From Rhodococcoides fascians A44A (GTDB taxonomy: Bacteria; Actinomycetota; Actinomycetes; Mycobacteriales; Mycobacteriaceae): DNA of 64,000 nt. The stretch is taken from assembly GCF_000760735.1 (NCBI RefSeq), contig NZ_JMEX01000008.1, forward strand, positions 3,001,790 through 3,065,789, given 5' to 3'. Each line of letters starts with the position of its first letter. Within the stretch, counting starts at the first letter, position 1. Positions 1-8,047 of this stretch are shown in pieces. Made by a program: the position numbers and the translations under genes. Below the pieces are notes generated by a model. It had not been told where the DNA came from and ran no database searches. It saw only the letters and a program-made list of their open reading frames with translations.

Positions 1-266
1 CCTCCACGGGCTCTCACCTCGTGCGGATCCCTATCTCCACCCTCGAAAGTCGTTGGGCAGAAGTCGGTTTCCTCCGAGTGCACCGGTCCTACCTGGTGTC
101 CCTGTCGTTGGTGACGGGCATCAAGAGCGTCGGATCGGGGCTCGTGGTGTGCCTCCGACGCCACGGAGACCTCGCGGCCGTCGAACTCCCGGTGAGCAGG
201 CGTCACACCCGGGCACTCAAGGATCGTCTCGTCCGCGGCCCGCTGCAATCCTGGTCGAATCGGTGA
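1..266 (+). CDS. LytTR-family response regulator, C-terminal part
   Basis: Only the last ~88 residues are in the window; codon phase starts at base 3. The visible part is the DNA-binding LytTR domain, with the typical GSHLVRIPISTLESRW strand and the LRVHRSYLVSLS segment followed by a beta-rich end. The receiver domain and any partner sensor kinase would lie upstream of base 1. LytTR regulators of this kind act in two-component systems. Its stop overlaps the start of the next gene, which begins the symporter cluster, so it probably senses or controls uptake of a small organic acid. That role is inferred from position only. Confidence 0.85.
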   Translation, partial: STGSHLVRIPISTLESRWAEVGFLRVHRSYLVSLSLVTGIKSVGSGLVVCLRRHGDLAAVELPVSRRHTRALKDRLVRGPLQSWSNR

Positions 267-631
267 CGGAGCCCGGTCGGAACCCGCGTGAACGCGTGGT
301 CCTTGCCCGCAGGCGCGGCGCCCGGATCGTCAGAACGCGGGTGGAAGTGCAGGAACACACCGAGGTCGGCGACGCCATGGTGCGCGGCCTCGTTCGCGCT
401 CAACTGCTGCTGTCGATCCGCCTCGCCGTGGTGACGCTCGCCGTACTGTTCTCGATTCCGTTGCTGGGCCTGCTCGTTCCCGCGTTCTCCGACGCCGTGG
501 TGTTCGGAGTTCGGTTGCCGTGGGTCGTGCTCGGGGTCGCGGTCTACCCGTTGCTGCTGGGTGTCGGCTGGATCCACGTCCGCCGCTCCGAGCGCATCGA
601 GCAGCAATTCCTCGACCTGGTGGACGACTGA
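263..631 (+). CDS. small two-helix membrane protein preceding a symporter gene
   Basis: 122 residues from GTG 263, which overlaps the stop of the regulator gene (GTGA). A polar, Arg-rich N-terminal ~45 residues is followed by two hydrophobic segments (about residues 50-75 and 80-105). It ends with a charged HVRRSERIEQQFLDLV tail. The topology and the tail resemble the DUF485 protein encoded at 2530-2880, which precedes the second symporter. I infer it is the equivalent small partner of the symporter gene starting 2 bp after its stop codon. No function beyond that can be read from the sequence. The start could also be further in. Confidence 0.65.
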   Translation: MTEPGRNPRERVVLARRRGARIVRTRVEVQEHTEVGDAMVRGLVRAQLLLSIRLAVVTLAVLFSIPLLGLLVPAFSDAVVFGVRLPWVVLGVAVYPLLLGVGWIHVRRSERIEQQFLDLVDD

Positions 632-633
632 TC

Positions 634-2370
634 ATGACGGGGGTGCCGTGGCTCACGGTGGGAGCGTTGCTGATCGCTGCCGCCGCGACCGTCGCCATCG
701 GTGTGTACGGCGTGCGCCTGGCCCGCACCACGTCGGACTTCCTCGTCGCGTCACGCACCGTGGGGCCGAAATGGAATGCGGCCGCCATCTCCGGCGAATA
801 CCTGTCGGCTGCATCGTTTCTCGGGGTCGCCGGCCTCATCGCCAAGTACGGTGCCGACGCCCTGTGGTATCCGATCGGTTTCACTGCCGGGTATCTGGGT
901 CTGCTGCTGTTCGTTGCCGCGCCGCTCCGGCGCAGCGGCGCCTACACCGTTCCCGATTTCGCCGAGTTCCGGCTGGGCTCCGGGCGATTGCGCACCCTCG
1001 CGATGTTCGTCGTCGTGGTCATCTGCGCTCTGTACCTCGTGCCGCAGTTTCAGGGTGCGGGCCTCACTCTCAATATCTTGCTGGGAGTTCCCGGGTGGGT
1101 GGGCGCGGCGGTCGTCGGGTTCATCGTCATCGCCAACGTCGTCGGTGGAGGCATGCGCTCCATCACGTTCGTGCAGGCCTTCCAGTACTGGTTGAAGCTG
1201 ACGGCCGTCGCTGTTCCGGCCCTCGTGCTTGCCGTGCACTTCTTCGCCGACGATCGTGCGGTCGGTAGTCCGGCGCCACCGACGGTGGACCGGGTGACGA
1301 CGGTCGAGATCAACACCGATGTTCTCGTTCAGGTGGATTCACCGATCGGCGCGCTCATCAGCGGCACTCTCGACGGTGACAGCGTCGACGGCGCGGTGGT
1401 GCTGGGTGCAGGCACGCACGAGTTGTCCGAGGGAACGTCCCTGGTGCTCGACGCGGGTTCGGCCGTTCCCGTCGTGGCGGGCGCACCGACGACGGACCGT
1501 CAGTGGGCGATGCCCGGTGGCGGGCTCGGCGGCATGCATCCGCTGTACCAGGTGTATTCGCTCATTCTGGCGACGTTCCTCGGCACCCTCGGTTTGCCTC
1601 ACGTGCTCGTGCGGTTCTACACCAATCCCGACGGTCGTGCCGCGCGAGTGACGTCGCTGACGGTCCTCGGTCTGCTCGGCTTGTTCTATCTCTTTCCGAC
1701 TCTGCTGGGAGTCTTCGCGCGTCTGTACGTTCCGCAGTTGTTGATCACCGGGAACTCCGACGCGGCGGTACTGCTGCTCCCCGGGTCGGTGTTGTCCGGT
1801 GTGGGAGGCCAACTCCTGGCCGCTCTCGTCGCCGCCGGGGCCATCGCGGCGTTCCTGTCGACGTCGTCGGGTCTGTTGGTGAGCATCGCCGGGGTGCTGA
1901 GCACCGATGTTCTTCGTGGACGCGTCCGAGACTTCCGCATCGCAGCGGTGCTCGCAGGAGCCGTGCCGCTCGCGATGTCCCTCGGGCTCGCGTCGCTCGA
2001 TCTGTCTCGCACGGTGGGGCTGGTGTTCGCGGTTGCCGCGTCGACGCTGTGCCCCCTCCTCGTGCTGGGCATCTGGTGGCGCGGACTGACCGCGGCCGGT
2101 GCAGCAGCCGGGCTGATCGGCGGCGGAACCGTCTCGCTCGTGGCAGCGTCGCTGTCGGTGTTCGGAATTCCGGAGGCATGGTTCGGGGGATGGGCGGCGA
2201 CCGTCCTCGGGTACCCGGCCGCCGTCAGCGTGCCCCTCGCTTTCGGGTTGATGTACCTGGTCAGCAAGGCGACATCGCGGACGGTTCCCGTCGACATCGG
2301 CGGCATCTTCACCCGACTGCACGCTCCCGAACGCCTGGGTGTCGGCAAGGACCGCGAGCGCGAACTCTGA
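634..2370 (+). CDS. sodium:solute symporter (SLC5/SSS family), ActP-like
   Basis: 578 residues, ATG 634 directly after the preceding stop. Multi-helix membrane protein of the sodium/solute symporter family; GEYLSAASF near residues 54-62 is the conserved TM-region motif of acetate/monocarboxylate (ActP/MctC-like) members. A hydrophilic insertion of roughly 95 residues (about 205-303), rich in Asp, Val, Ser and Thr, interrupts the helices and ends at a Gly-rich GGGLGGMHPLYQ segment; it is longer than in the paralogue at 2877-4547 and may be an extracytoplasmic domain. The substrate is likely a short carboxylate such as acetate, pyruvate or propionate; the exact one cannot be told. Confidence 0.85.
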   Translation: MTGVPWLTVGALLIAAAATVAIGVYGVRLARTTSDFLVASRTVGPKWNAAAISGEYLSAASFLGVAGLIAKYGADALWYPIGFTAGYLGLLLFVAAPLRRSGAYTVPDFAEFRLGSGRLRTLAMFVVVVICALYLVPQFQGAGLTLNILLGVPGWVGAAVVGFIVIANVVGGGMRSITFVQAFQYWLKLTAVAVPALVLAVHFFADDRAVGSPAPPTVDRVTTVEINTDVLVQVDSPIGALISGTLDGDSVDGAVVLGAGTHELSEGTSLVLDAGSAVPVVAGAPTTDRQWAMPGGGLGGMHPLYQVYSLILATFLGTLGLPHVLVRFYTNPDGRAARVTSLTVLGLLGLFYLFPTLLGVFARLYVPQLLITGNSDAAVLLLPGSVLSGVGGQLLAALVAAGAIAAFLSTSSGLLVSIAGVLSTDVLRGRVRDFRIAAVLAGAVPLAMSLGLASLDLSRTVGLVFAVAASTLCPLLVLGIWWRGLTAAGAAAGLIGGGTVSLVAASLSVFGIPEAWFGGWAATVLGYPAAVSVPLAFGLMYLVSKATSRTVPVDIGGIFTRLHAPERLGVGKDREREL

Positions 2371-2491
2371 CACCTCGGCCGTTTGTCGCGGTGAGACAAC
2401 CGTTCGGCGCAGACCTACGCAGCTGAACGTGTGACCGACGCCACCACGTCCTTTTGTGATCCCGATCTCACTACTCTCAGTCCAGATCTTC

Positions 2492-2508
2492 CGTCACACT
2501 CCGTGACG
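2492..2508. promoter_or_regulatory. short inverted repeat upstream of the DUF485-symporter pair
   Basis: CGTCAC-5 nt-GTGACG, a perfect 6-bp inverted repeat ending about 20 nt before the start of the DUF485 gene. The 159-bp gap after the first symporter suggests a second promoter here, so this could be an operator. The protein that would bind is unknown. Confidence 0.3.
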
Positions 2509-2529
2509 CCACGACGAGGGAGCACTTTC

Positions 2530-2880
2530 GTGACAACACCGGACACATCTCCACCACCGGACGAGCAAGCGTTCATCGACATGCAAGCAAGCCCGGAATT
2601 TCAGGAACTGCGTCGACGCCTGCGCAGCTTCGTCTTCCCGATGACCGCGTTCTTCCTGATCTGGTACATCGTCTACGTGCTGCTGAGCAACTACGCGCAC
2701 GACTTCATGTCCACCCCTGTGTGGGGCAACGTCAACGTCGGCCTGCTCCTCGGACTGGGGCAGTTCGTCACCACCTTCGCGATCACGGGCATCTACGTTC
2801 GTTTCGCGAACCGTGAACTCGACCCGCGCGCCGAGACACTGCGCAACGACATGATCGCGTCCCAGGAGGCCAAGCGATGA
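2530..2880 (+). CDS. DUF485 family membrane protein
   Basis: 116 residues from GTG 2530. This start is preferred over an in-frame GTG at 2431 because a GAGGGAG ribosome site lies just upstream, while nothing similar precedes 2431. The N-terminus is cytoplasmic and charged (EFQELRRRLRSFVFPMTAFF), followed by two membrane helices (about residues 40-60 and 75-97) and the family tail YVRFANRELDP. DUF485 proteins are nearly always encoded directly upstream of ActP-type acetate/cation symporters, and here the stop overlaps the symporter start (ATGA). A structural or stabilising role for the transporter is presumed. Confidence 0.9.
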   Translation: MTTPDTSPPPDEQAFIDMQASPEFQELRRRLRSFVFPMTAFFLIWYIVYVLLSNYAHDFMSTPVWGNVNVGLLLGLGQFVTTFAITGIYVRFANRELDPRAETLRNDMIASQEAKR

Positions 2881-4547
2881 CCTCGAGCCAGTTTCCGATT
2901 CCTTCCGCGGGCACTCACTTCCTGGCGCAAGCCGCAGACACCACCGTCGGCGAACCACTCGTCAACATCGCGATCTTCGGAGCGTTCGTCGCCGTCACGA
3001 TGTTCGTCGTCATCCGCGCCTCGAAGAAGAACGCGACCGCCTCCGAGTTCTTCACCGCCGGTGGCGGATTCTCCGGACCACAGAACGGCGTCGCCATCGC
3101 AGGCGACTACCTCTCCGCGGCAAGCTTCCTCGGCATCGCGGGCGCCATCGCCGTCTACGGGTACGACGGCTTCCTCTACTCCATCGGCTTCCTCGTCGCC
3201 TGGCTCGTCGCGCTGCTGCTCGTGGCCGAGTTGCTCCGCAACACCGGCAAATTCACGATGGCCGACGTGTTGAGCTTCCGCCTCAAGCAACGTCCGGTGC
3301 GCACCGCGGCCGCGCTGTCGACGCTGACGGTGTCGCTGTTCTACCTCCTCGCGCAGATGGCGGGCGCAGGCGGACTCGTCGCACTCCTGCTCGACATCTC
3401 CGACCGCACCGGGCAGTCCATCGTCATCGCCGTCGTCGGTGTGTTGATGATCGTCTACGTCCTCGTCGGCGGCATGAAGGGCACCACCTGGGTCCAGATC
3501 ATCAAGGCGGTTCTGCTCATCGCCGGTGCACTGTTCATGACGGTGCTCGTTCTCGCGAAGTTCGGCTTCAACATCTCCGAGCTGCTCGGTAGTGCACAGG
3601 AAACGATCACCGGCTCCGCCGATGATGCAGTCGCAGCCCGCCAGGTTCTCGAGCCGGGCGCTCAGTACGGCGGCAGCAACATGTCCAAGCTCAACTTCCT
3701 GTCACTCGGTATCGCACTCGTGCTCGGAACTGCTGGTCTCCCACACGTTCTCATGCGCTTCTACACCGTCCCCACCGCGAAGGAAGCCCGTCGCAGCGTC
3801 GTCTGGGCCATCGCACTCATCGGCGCGTTCTACCTCTTCACCCTGGTGCTCGGCTACGGAGCCGCAGCAATCGTCGGACCGGACCGCATCCTGGCGTCGG
3901 CAGGCGGACAGAACTCCGCGGCACCGCTGTTGGCCTTCGAGCTCGGTGGCGTCATCCTGCTCGGTGTCATCTCGGCGGTCGCCTTCGCGACGATCCTCGC
4001 CGTGGTCGCCGGCCTGACCATCACCGCGTCGGCGTCCTTCGCTCACGACATCTACGCCAGCGTCATCAAGAAGGGCGATGTCGACGAGAAGAAGCAGGTC
4101 AAGGTCTCGCGCATCACCGCCGTCGTGATCGGTTCACTCGCCATCGGCCTCGGCATCCTGGCGAACGGTCAGAACATCGCGTTCCTCGTCGCACTCGCCT
4201 TCGCGGTCGCTGCCGCGGCGAACCTGCCGACCATCGTGTACTCGCTGTTCTGGCGTCGCTTCAACACCACCGGCGCACTGTGCAGCATGTACGGCGGCCT
4301 GATCTCGACGCTCGTGCTCATCGTCTTCTCCCCGGCCGTGTCCGGATCGAAGACCGCGATGATCCCCGGCTCGGACTTCGCCTGGTTCCCGTTGTCCAAC
4401 CCCGGAATCGTCTCCATCCCACTCGCATTCGTGCTGGGAATCGTCGGAACGCTTCTGTCGAAGGACAGCGAGAGCCGCGCCAAGCAAGCCGAGATGGAGG
4501 TTCGCTCACTCACCGGCATCGGTGCGGAGAAAGCCACCGCCCACTGA
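2877..4547 (+). CDS. cation/acetate (monocarboxylate) symporter
   Basis: 556 residues, ATG 2877 overlapping the DUF485 stop by 4 nt, indicating translational coupling. About 13 hydrophobic segments and the motif GDYLSAASFLGIAG (around residues 76-89) place it in the ActP/MctC group of the sodium:solute symporter family, which imports acetate, pyruvate or propionate with a cation. A short Gly/Ser-rich non-membrane loop occurs near residues 245-265. It closes the cluster that starts with the LytTR regulator. Its stop is 15 nt from a palindromic repeat that also ends the convergent gene. Confidence 0.9.
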   Translation: MTSSQFPIPSAGTHFLAQAADTTVGEPLVNIAIFGAFVAVTMFVVIRASKKNATASEFFTAGGGFSGPQNGVAIAGDYLSAASFLGIAGAIAVYGYDGFLYSIGFLVAWLVALLLVAELLRNTGKFTMADVLSFRLKQRPVRTAAALSTLTVSLFYLLAQMAGAGGLVALLLDISDRTGQSIVIAVVGVLMIVYVLVGGMKGTTWVQIIKAVLLIAGALFMTVLVLAKFGFNISELLGSAQETITGSADDAVAARQVLEPGAQYGGSNMSKLNFLSLGIALVLGTAGLPHVLMRFYTVPTAKEARRSVVWAIALIGAFYLFTLVLGYGAAAIVGPDRILASAGGQNSAAPLLAFELGGVILLGVISAVAFATILAVVAGLTITASASFAHDIYASVIKKGDVDEKKQVKVSRITAVVIGSLAIGLGILANGQNIAFLVALAFAVAAAANLPTIVYSLFWRRFNTTGALCSMYGGLISTLVLIVFSPAVSGSKTAMIPGSDFAWFPLSNPGIVSIPLAFVLGIVGTLLSKDSESRAKQAEMEVRSLTGIGAEKATAH

Positions 4548-4562
4548 GGGTTCCATCTCTCT

Positions 4563-4624
4563 CGCACACCTTCCAGTCCCTCGCACAGGTTGCAGCCTGT
4601 GCGGGGGACTGCAGTGTGTGCGGG
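4563..4624. repeat. palindromic repeat P4, downstream copy
   Basis: 62-bp sequence, identical to 5697-5758. Each copy folds into a hairpin: 27-nt arms with about 4 mismatches (outer CGCACAC/GTGTGCG, inner TCGCACAGG/CCTGTGCG) around a 6-nt loop. It starts 15 nt after the symporter stop and ends 7 nt from the stop of the convergent gene at 4632-5594, so it may also act as a bidirectional terminator. Confidence 0.9.
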
Positions 4625-4631
4625 AAGGGGG

Positions 4632-5594
4632 TCACCTTGCCGACGGCCGGACCACGGTGCGTGGGGTGGGGAGTGCGGCTGCGAGCTCGATCGACGCTCG
4701 CAGCTTGGACACCAGCCTGTCGGGGTTCTCGAGGTCGGACCACGTCAACCGGAGAACGATCCAACCGTGCGCTCGCAGCGCGTCCTCGCGCTTCTTCTCG
4801 GCGACCACAGCAGCAGCCGGTGTCTGCCCAGGTTTCAGATACTTCGAATACTTGACCATTCCGTCGAATTCGATGATCACTCCGTACTGCGCCAACAGGA
4901 AATCGACGCGAGCGAGGAACGCACCGCCCTTCGTGTACAGATCGACCTGCAATTCGGGGTGGTCGAATCCCGCATGGTGCAACTGCACGCGACACCGTGA
5001 TTCGCCCACACTCTCGCTGTGCTCGGAGCTGAAGTGCAGCGCGCGAAGTGCCTTTGCGATGTTTCTTCGCCCGCGTCGGTTCAAGGCCTCGGTGACGGAT
5101 TCGATCGAGACGAGCTTCTTCGCCAATGCACTGTCCGCAGCGCACACTGCTGCTTCGAAGGGGAGCGCGCGGCACAGATCGGCGACCGTCCGGCTCGGTG
5201 ACGTCACGGACAACCCCCGGATGTTCACGATGTCGTCGTCGACGAGAGGTGCGGGATGAACGTGCCGCCCACCGGTCTTACGGCCACCACCGCTACGACC
5301 GACGGTGAAATGAACACGCTGCAGATCCGGGGCCCACAGTGCGATCCCGTGGACCAGGGCAGCGGACTGGTGACTCACGACGAGTCGGCCACCGGCGGCG
5401 TTCGCGTGCGCCCGCGTCCGGAGAACGTGGCGATCCTCGGGCCCCAGAGCCTGGAGCGCCGACGAATCGGCGAATGCGCCGCGTCGGATTCGCTTCATCG
5501 TCCCGTTCCTGGTCGCGGTCCGTATCTCGCTGTCCGACGTTCCGGTGCGCACGAGCTGGCTACGCATCAGCAACGGGTCCTCGTCGAATCGCAT
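4632..5594 (-). CDS. AbiEi-like wHTH plus DUF559 (Vsr-like nuclease fold) protein A
   Basis: 320 residues from ATG at 5594. The N-terminal ~45 residues (SQLVRTGTSDSEIRTATRNG, then MKRIRRGAFA) match the winged-helix start of type IV antitoxin AbiEi-like proteins. The middle carries the family segments VVSHQSAALVHGI and TSPSRTVADLCR. The C-terminal ~110 residues are DUF559, with GESRCR, ARVDFLLAQ, VIIEFDG and GWIVLRLTWSDL, so the PD-(D/E)XK residues E, D and E-x-D look intact. It is flanked by identical palindromes at 4563-4624 and 5697-5758. Its biochemical role is not established. It is one of four family members in this window (also 32829, 33880 and 54712). Confidence 0.8.
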   Translation of the reverse strand: MRFDEDPLLMRSQLVRTGTSDSEIRTATRNGTMKRIRRGAFADSSALQALGPEDRHVLRTRAHANAAGGRLVVSHQSAALVHGIALWAPDLQRVHFTVGRSGGGRKTGGRHVHPAPLVDDDIVNIRGLSVTSPSRTVADLCRALPFEAAVCAADSALAKKLVSIESVTEALNRRGRRNIAKALRALHFSSEHSESVGESRCRVQLHHAGFDHPELQVDLYTKGGAFLARVDFLLAQYGVIIEFDGMVKYSKYLKPGQTPAAAVVAEKKREDALRAHGWIVLRLTWSDLENPDRLVSKLRASIELAAALPTPRTVVRPSAR

Positions 5595-5696
5595 GGCGAC
5601 GATCGTGGTCGATCGGGCGCGTTCGCGGTAGCTGTGGATGAACGATCCTGGGGATAACTCGATTGTGTTGTACGATGCGCGATTTCGTTCTGCTCC

Positions 5697-5758
5697 CGCA
5701 CACCTTCCAGTCCCTCGCACAGGTTGCAGCCTGTGCGGGGGACTGCAGTGTGTGCGGG
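5697..5758. repeat. palindromic repeat P4, upstream copy
   Basis: Base-for-base identical to 4563-4624 and in the same orientation, 102 bp before the start codon of the AbiEi/DUF559 gene (minus strand). Between it and the start codon are TGTGGAT (5633-5639) and GGGGATAA (5650-5657), which resemble DnaA-box half sequences. The two copies delimit a unit of 1196 bp. Confidence 0.9.
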
Positions 5759-5848
5759 GGTGGGAGCTGGTAGCTATCACAACTCCGCGGGCCCCGGTGA
5801 GGTCTGCCTCACACATCGGGGTTGACGCGTTTGGTTACGATCCCTTCC

Positions 5849-6283
5849 GTGGCCAAGCTGAAGGTAACCGTCAACGTCCCGCTCGACCCCGAGACCGCGT
5901 GGACTCATGCGTCCGATCTCGCCGACTACGACAAGTGGTTGTCCATCCACGAGGGATGGCGCTCCGACCTGCCGGAACAACTGTCCGTCGGCACCACTCT
6001 GGAGTCCGTCGCGTCGGTGAAAGGGATGCGTAACCGCGTCCGGTGGACCATCGAGAGCTACGACCCGCCGAAGAAGCTGAAGTTGAAGGGCAACGGCAAG
6101 GGCGGAGTGAAGATCGGGCTGGTGTTGTCGGTCGCGGAGGGCAAGAGCGGCGGCTCCGACCTGACGCTGGACGTCGAGCTCGGTGGTGCCCCCTTGTTCG
6201 GCCCGATCGGCTCCGGCGTCGCTCGGGCGCTGAAGGGCGACATCGAGAACTCGATGAAGACCTTCGAATCGCTGTACGCCTGA
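5849..6283 (+). CDS. SRPBCC family protein, Rv0910-like
   Basis: 144 residues if translation starts at GTG 5849 (VAKLKVTVNVPLDPETAW); a TTG at 5822 in frame is less likely because family members begin at this position. The START/SRPBCC helix-grip fold is recognised from WLSIHEGWRSDLPE, VKGMRNRVRWTIESY and the C-terminal LGGAPLFGPIG stretch. These strongly recall M. tuberculosis Rv0910, which databases list as the toxin of the Rv0909-Rv0910 pair. No small antitoxin-like gene is visible next to it, so it may be a solitary ligand-binding protein. The following gene begins 18 nt later and may be co-transcribed. Confidence 0.75.
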   Translation: MAKLKVTVNVPLDPETAWTHASDLADYDKWLSIHEGWRSDLPEQLSVGTTLESVASVKGMRNRVRWTIESYDPPKKLKLKGNGKGGVKIGLVLSVAEGKSGGSDLTLDVELGGAPLFGPIGSGVARALKGDIENSMKTFESLYA

Positions 6284-6301
6284 CAACGGAGAGGCCTTTC
6301 C

Positions 6302-7951
6302 ATGCCCGGCAGACACAGTGCCCCTGGTAGACACAGTGCCCCCGCGTCGGGTGCAAGCGCCGTTCCGGCGGTGAAGTACGGGATCATCGCCGTCGTTCTC
6401 CTGCTCGTCGTCGGCGGTGGAGTGTTCGCGGCGCAGAAGGCCTTCGGTTCCGATTGCACGGATCCGGCCACGTACTCCCTGGCCGCGGACCCTGCTATCG
6501 CCGGAGTGGTCCAGCAGGTCGTCGACGACACCTCGGCCGAGGATCTCGGGTGCGCGACGGTGGAGGTCACCGCGACCGATTCCGGCACGGCGTCGGCTGC
6601 GGTGTCGATGGGTGCGGATGCGCCGTCGTTGTGGATCCCGGATTCCGCACTGTGGGTGGGAAAGGCCGTGCGCGCGACGGGTTCGCTGGTGGATGTGGCA
6701 AGCCAGTCGGTGGCGAGTTCCCCGGCGGTGATCGCCGCACGCAAGGACGAGGTTCCGTTCTTCGACTCCTGGTTGACTGCTCTGCAGCTGAAGAGTCTGC
6801 GCATCGGAAATCCGTTGACCAACACCATCTCCGACGCTGCCATTCTCGGGGCGCTCTCGGAGGCGGGCTCCGACGCGGACGCCGTGGATTCGGTGTCGGC
6901 CGCGCTGGTGCCGATCGCGCAGGCGCAGGCCGCTACCCGCGGTGAAGCAGATCCGACGGTGCGTCTGGAGGAGATGGTCGCCGACGGCGGAGTGTCGGTG
7001 GTGTCCGAGCAGTCGTACCTCGACTTCCAGAAATCCACCGGCGCCGAACTCGGCACGACGACGCCTCCCACCGGCAGTTTCTTTCTCAACTTTCCGCTGG
7101 CCGTAACCGAACCGGCCGACGATCGCGTCGAGGGCGCGAAGGCCGTCGGGCTCGCCGTGGCGGAGGCCCTGGCGTCGGAGACGGGGTTGCAAGCTCTGTC
7201 CGACGCCGGATTCCGAGCACCCGACGGCACTCCGCTCAGCGACAGCCGTGGCGTCGGGGACATCGAGGCGTTGACCATCGCCGACCAGCAGACTGCCGAG
7301 GAGACCCTGCGTCGCTACCAGGTTCTGGCCCTGCCGTCGCGCACCCTCGTGATGGAGGACGTGTCGGGGTCGATGGGGTACAGCGCGGGTGCGGACACCC
7401 GTATCGGGCTCACCGTGCAGGCCAGCGATACCGGCAATCGGTTGTTCCCGAACAACGCCGCGCTGGGGTTGTGGGCCTTCTCGGTCGGCCTCGGTGGGGG
7501 AGACCAGGACTACCGCGAGTTGGTTCCGATTCGTCGGCTCGACGAGGACGTGAACGGCACGTCGCAGCGTGACCTTCTGCTGCAGGCGACGCGCACGCTC
7601 CCGGGCCTCGTGGGCGGCGGAACAGGCCTGTACGACACGGCGCTCGCGGCGTTCCGACAGGTCAAAGAGGGATACGACCCCGATTACATCAACAGCGTCA
7701 TCATTCTCACCGACGGTTCCAACGAGGATCCGGGCAGCATCTCGCTCGACGAACTCCTCTCGACGTTGCGTGCCGAGCAGGATCCCACCAAGCCTGTCGT
7801 CATCGTCACGATCGGTATCACCGACGACGCCGACGCCGGGGTTCTCCAGCAGATCTCCGCAGCGACCGGCGGAACCAGCTTTCTGGCCAGAAATCCGGCG
7901 GAAATCCCCAACGTTTTTGTGAATGCTCTCAAGAGCCGCGCAGGACGCTGA
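6302..7951 (+). CDS. membrane-anchored solute-binding/VWA protein (copy 1)
   Basis: 549 residues, ATG 6302 with GGAGAGG upstream. Order of parts: an N-terminal tail with a duplicated GRHSAP hexapeptide, one membrane helix (about residues 25-45), an extracellular type-2 solute-binding-like region (about 50-325, with LWIPDSALW and PPTGSFFLNFPLAV), then a von Willebrand A domain (about 350-545). The MIDAS residues are visible as DVSGS near 353 and TDGSNED near 471. A paralogue of the same length follows in tandem. It is probably exported and surface-anchored, binding a metal-dependent ligand. Substrate and partners are unknown. Confidence 0.8.
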   Translation: MPGRHSAPGRHSAPASGASAVPAVKYGIIAVVLLLVVGGGVFAAQKAFGSDCTDPATYSLAADPAIAGVVQQVVDDTSAEDLGCATVEVTATDSGTASAAVSMGADAPSLWIPDSALWVGKAVRATGSLVDVASQSVASSPAVIAARKDEVPFFDSWLTALQLKSLRIGNPLTNTISDAAILGALSEAGSDADAVDSVSAALVPIAQAQAATRGEADPTVRLEEMVADGGVSVVSEQSYLDFQKSTGAELGTTTPPTGSFFLNFPLAVTEPADDRVEGAKAVGLAVAEALASETGLQALSDAGFRAPDGTPLSDSRGVGDIEALTIADQQTAEETLRRYQVLALPSRTLVMEDVSGSMGYSAGADTRIGLTVQASDTGNRLFPNNAALGLWAFSVGLGGGDQDYRELVPIRRLDEDVNGTSQRDLLLQATRTLPGLVGGGTGLYDTALAAFRQVKEGYDPDYINSVIILTDGSNEDPGSISLDELLSTLRAEQDPTKPVVIVTIGITDDADAGVLQQISAATGGTSFLARNPAEIPNVFVNALKSRAGR

Positions 7952-8047
7952 TTTTCCCGCTATTTTTGGGTTTGCCGTTTGCTCGGCGCGCTTCGTCGTG
8001 CATGATGCAGCGTGCAACGGAAGCTGACTGTTTGGGGGAACACGGGG

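Noticed and set aside
1339..2373. Open frame of 344 codons on the minus strand under the first symporter gene
   Set aside because: Composition (Arg, Glu, Gln, His only) is that of an antisense shadow of a membrane protein gene; no start signal or family.
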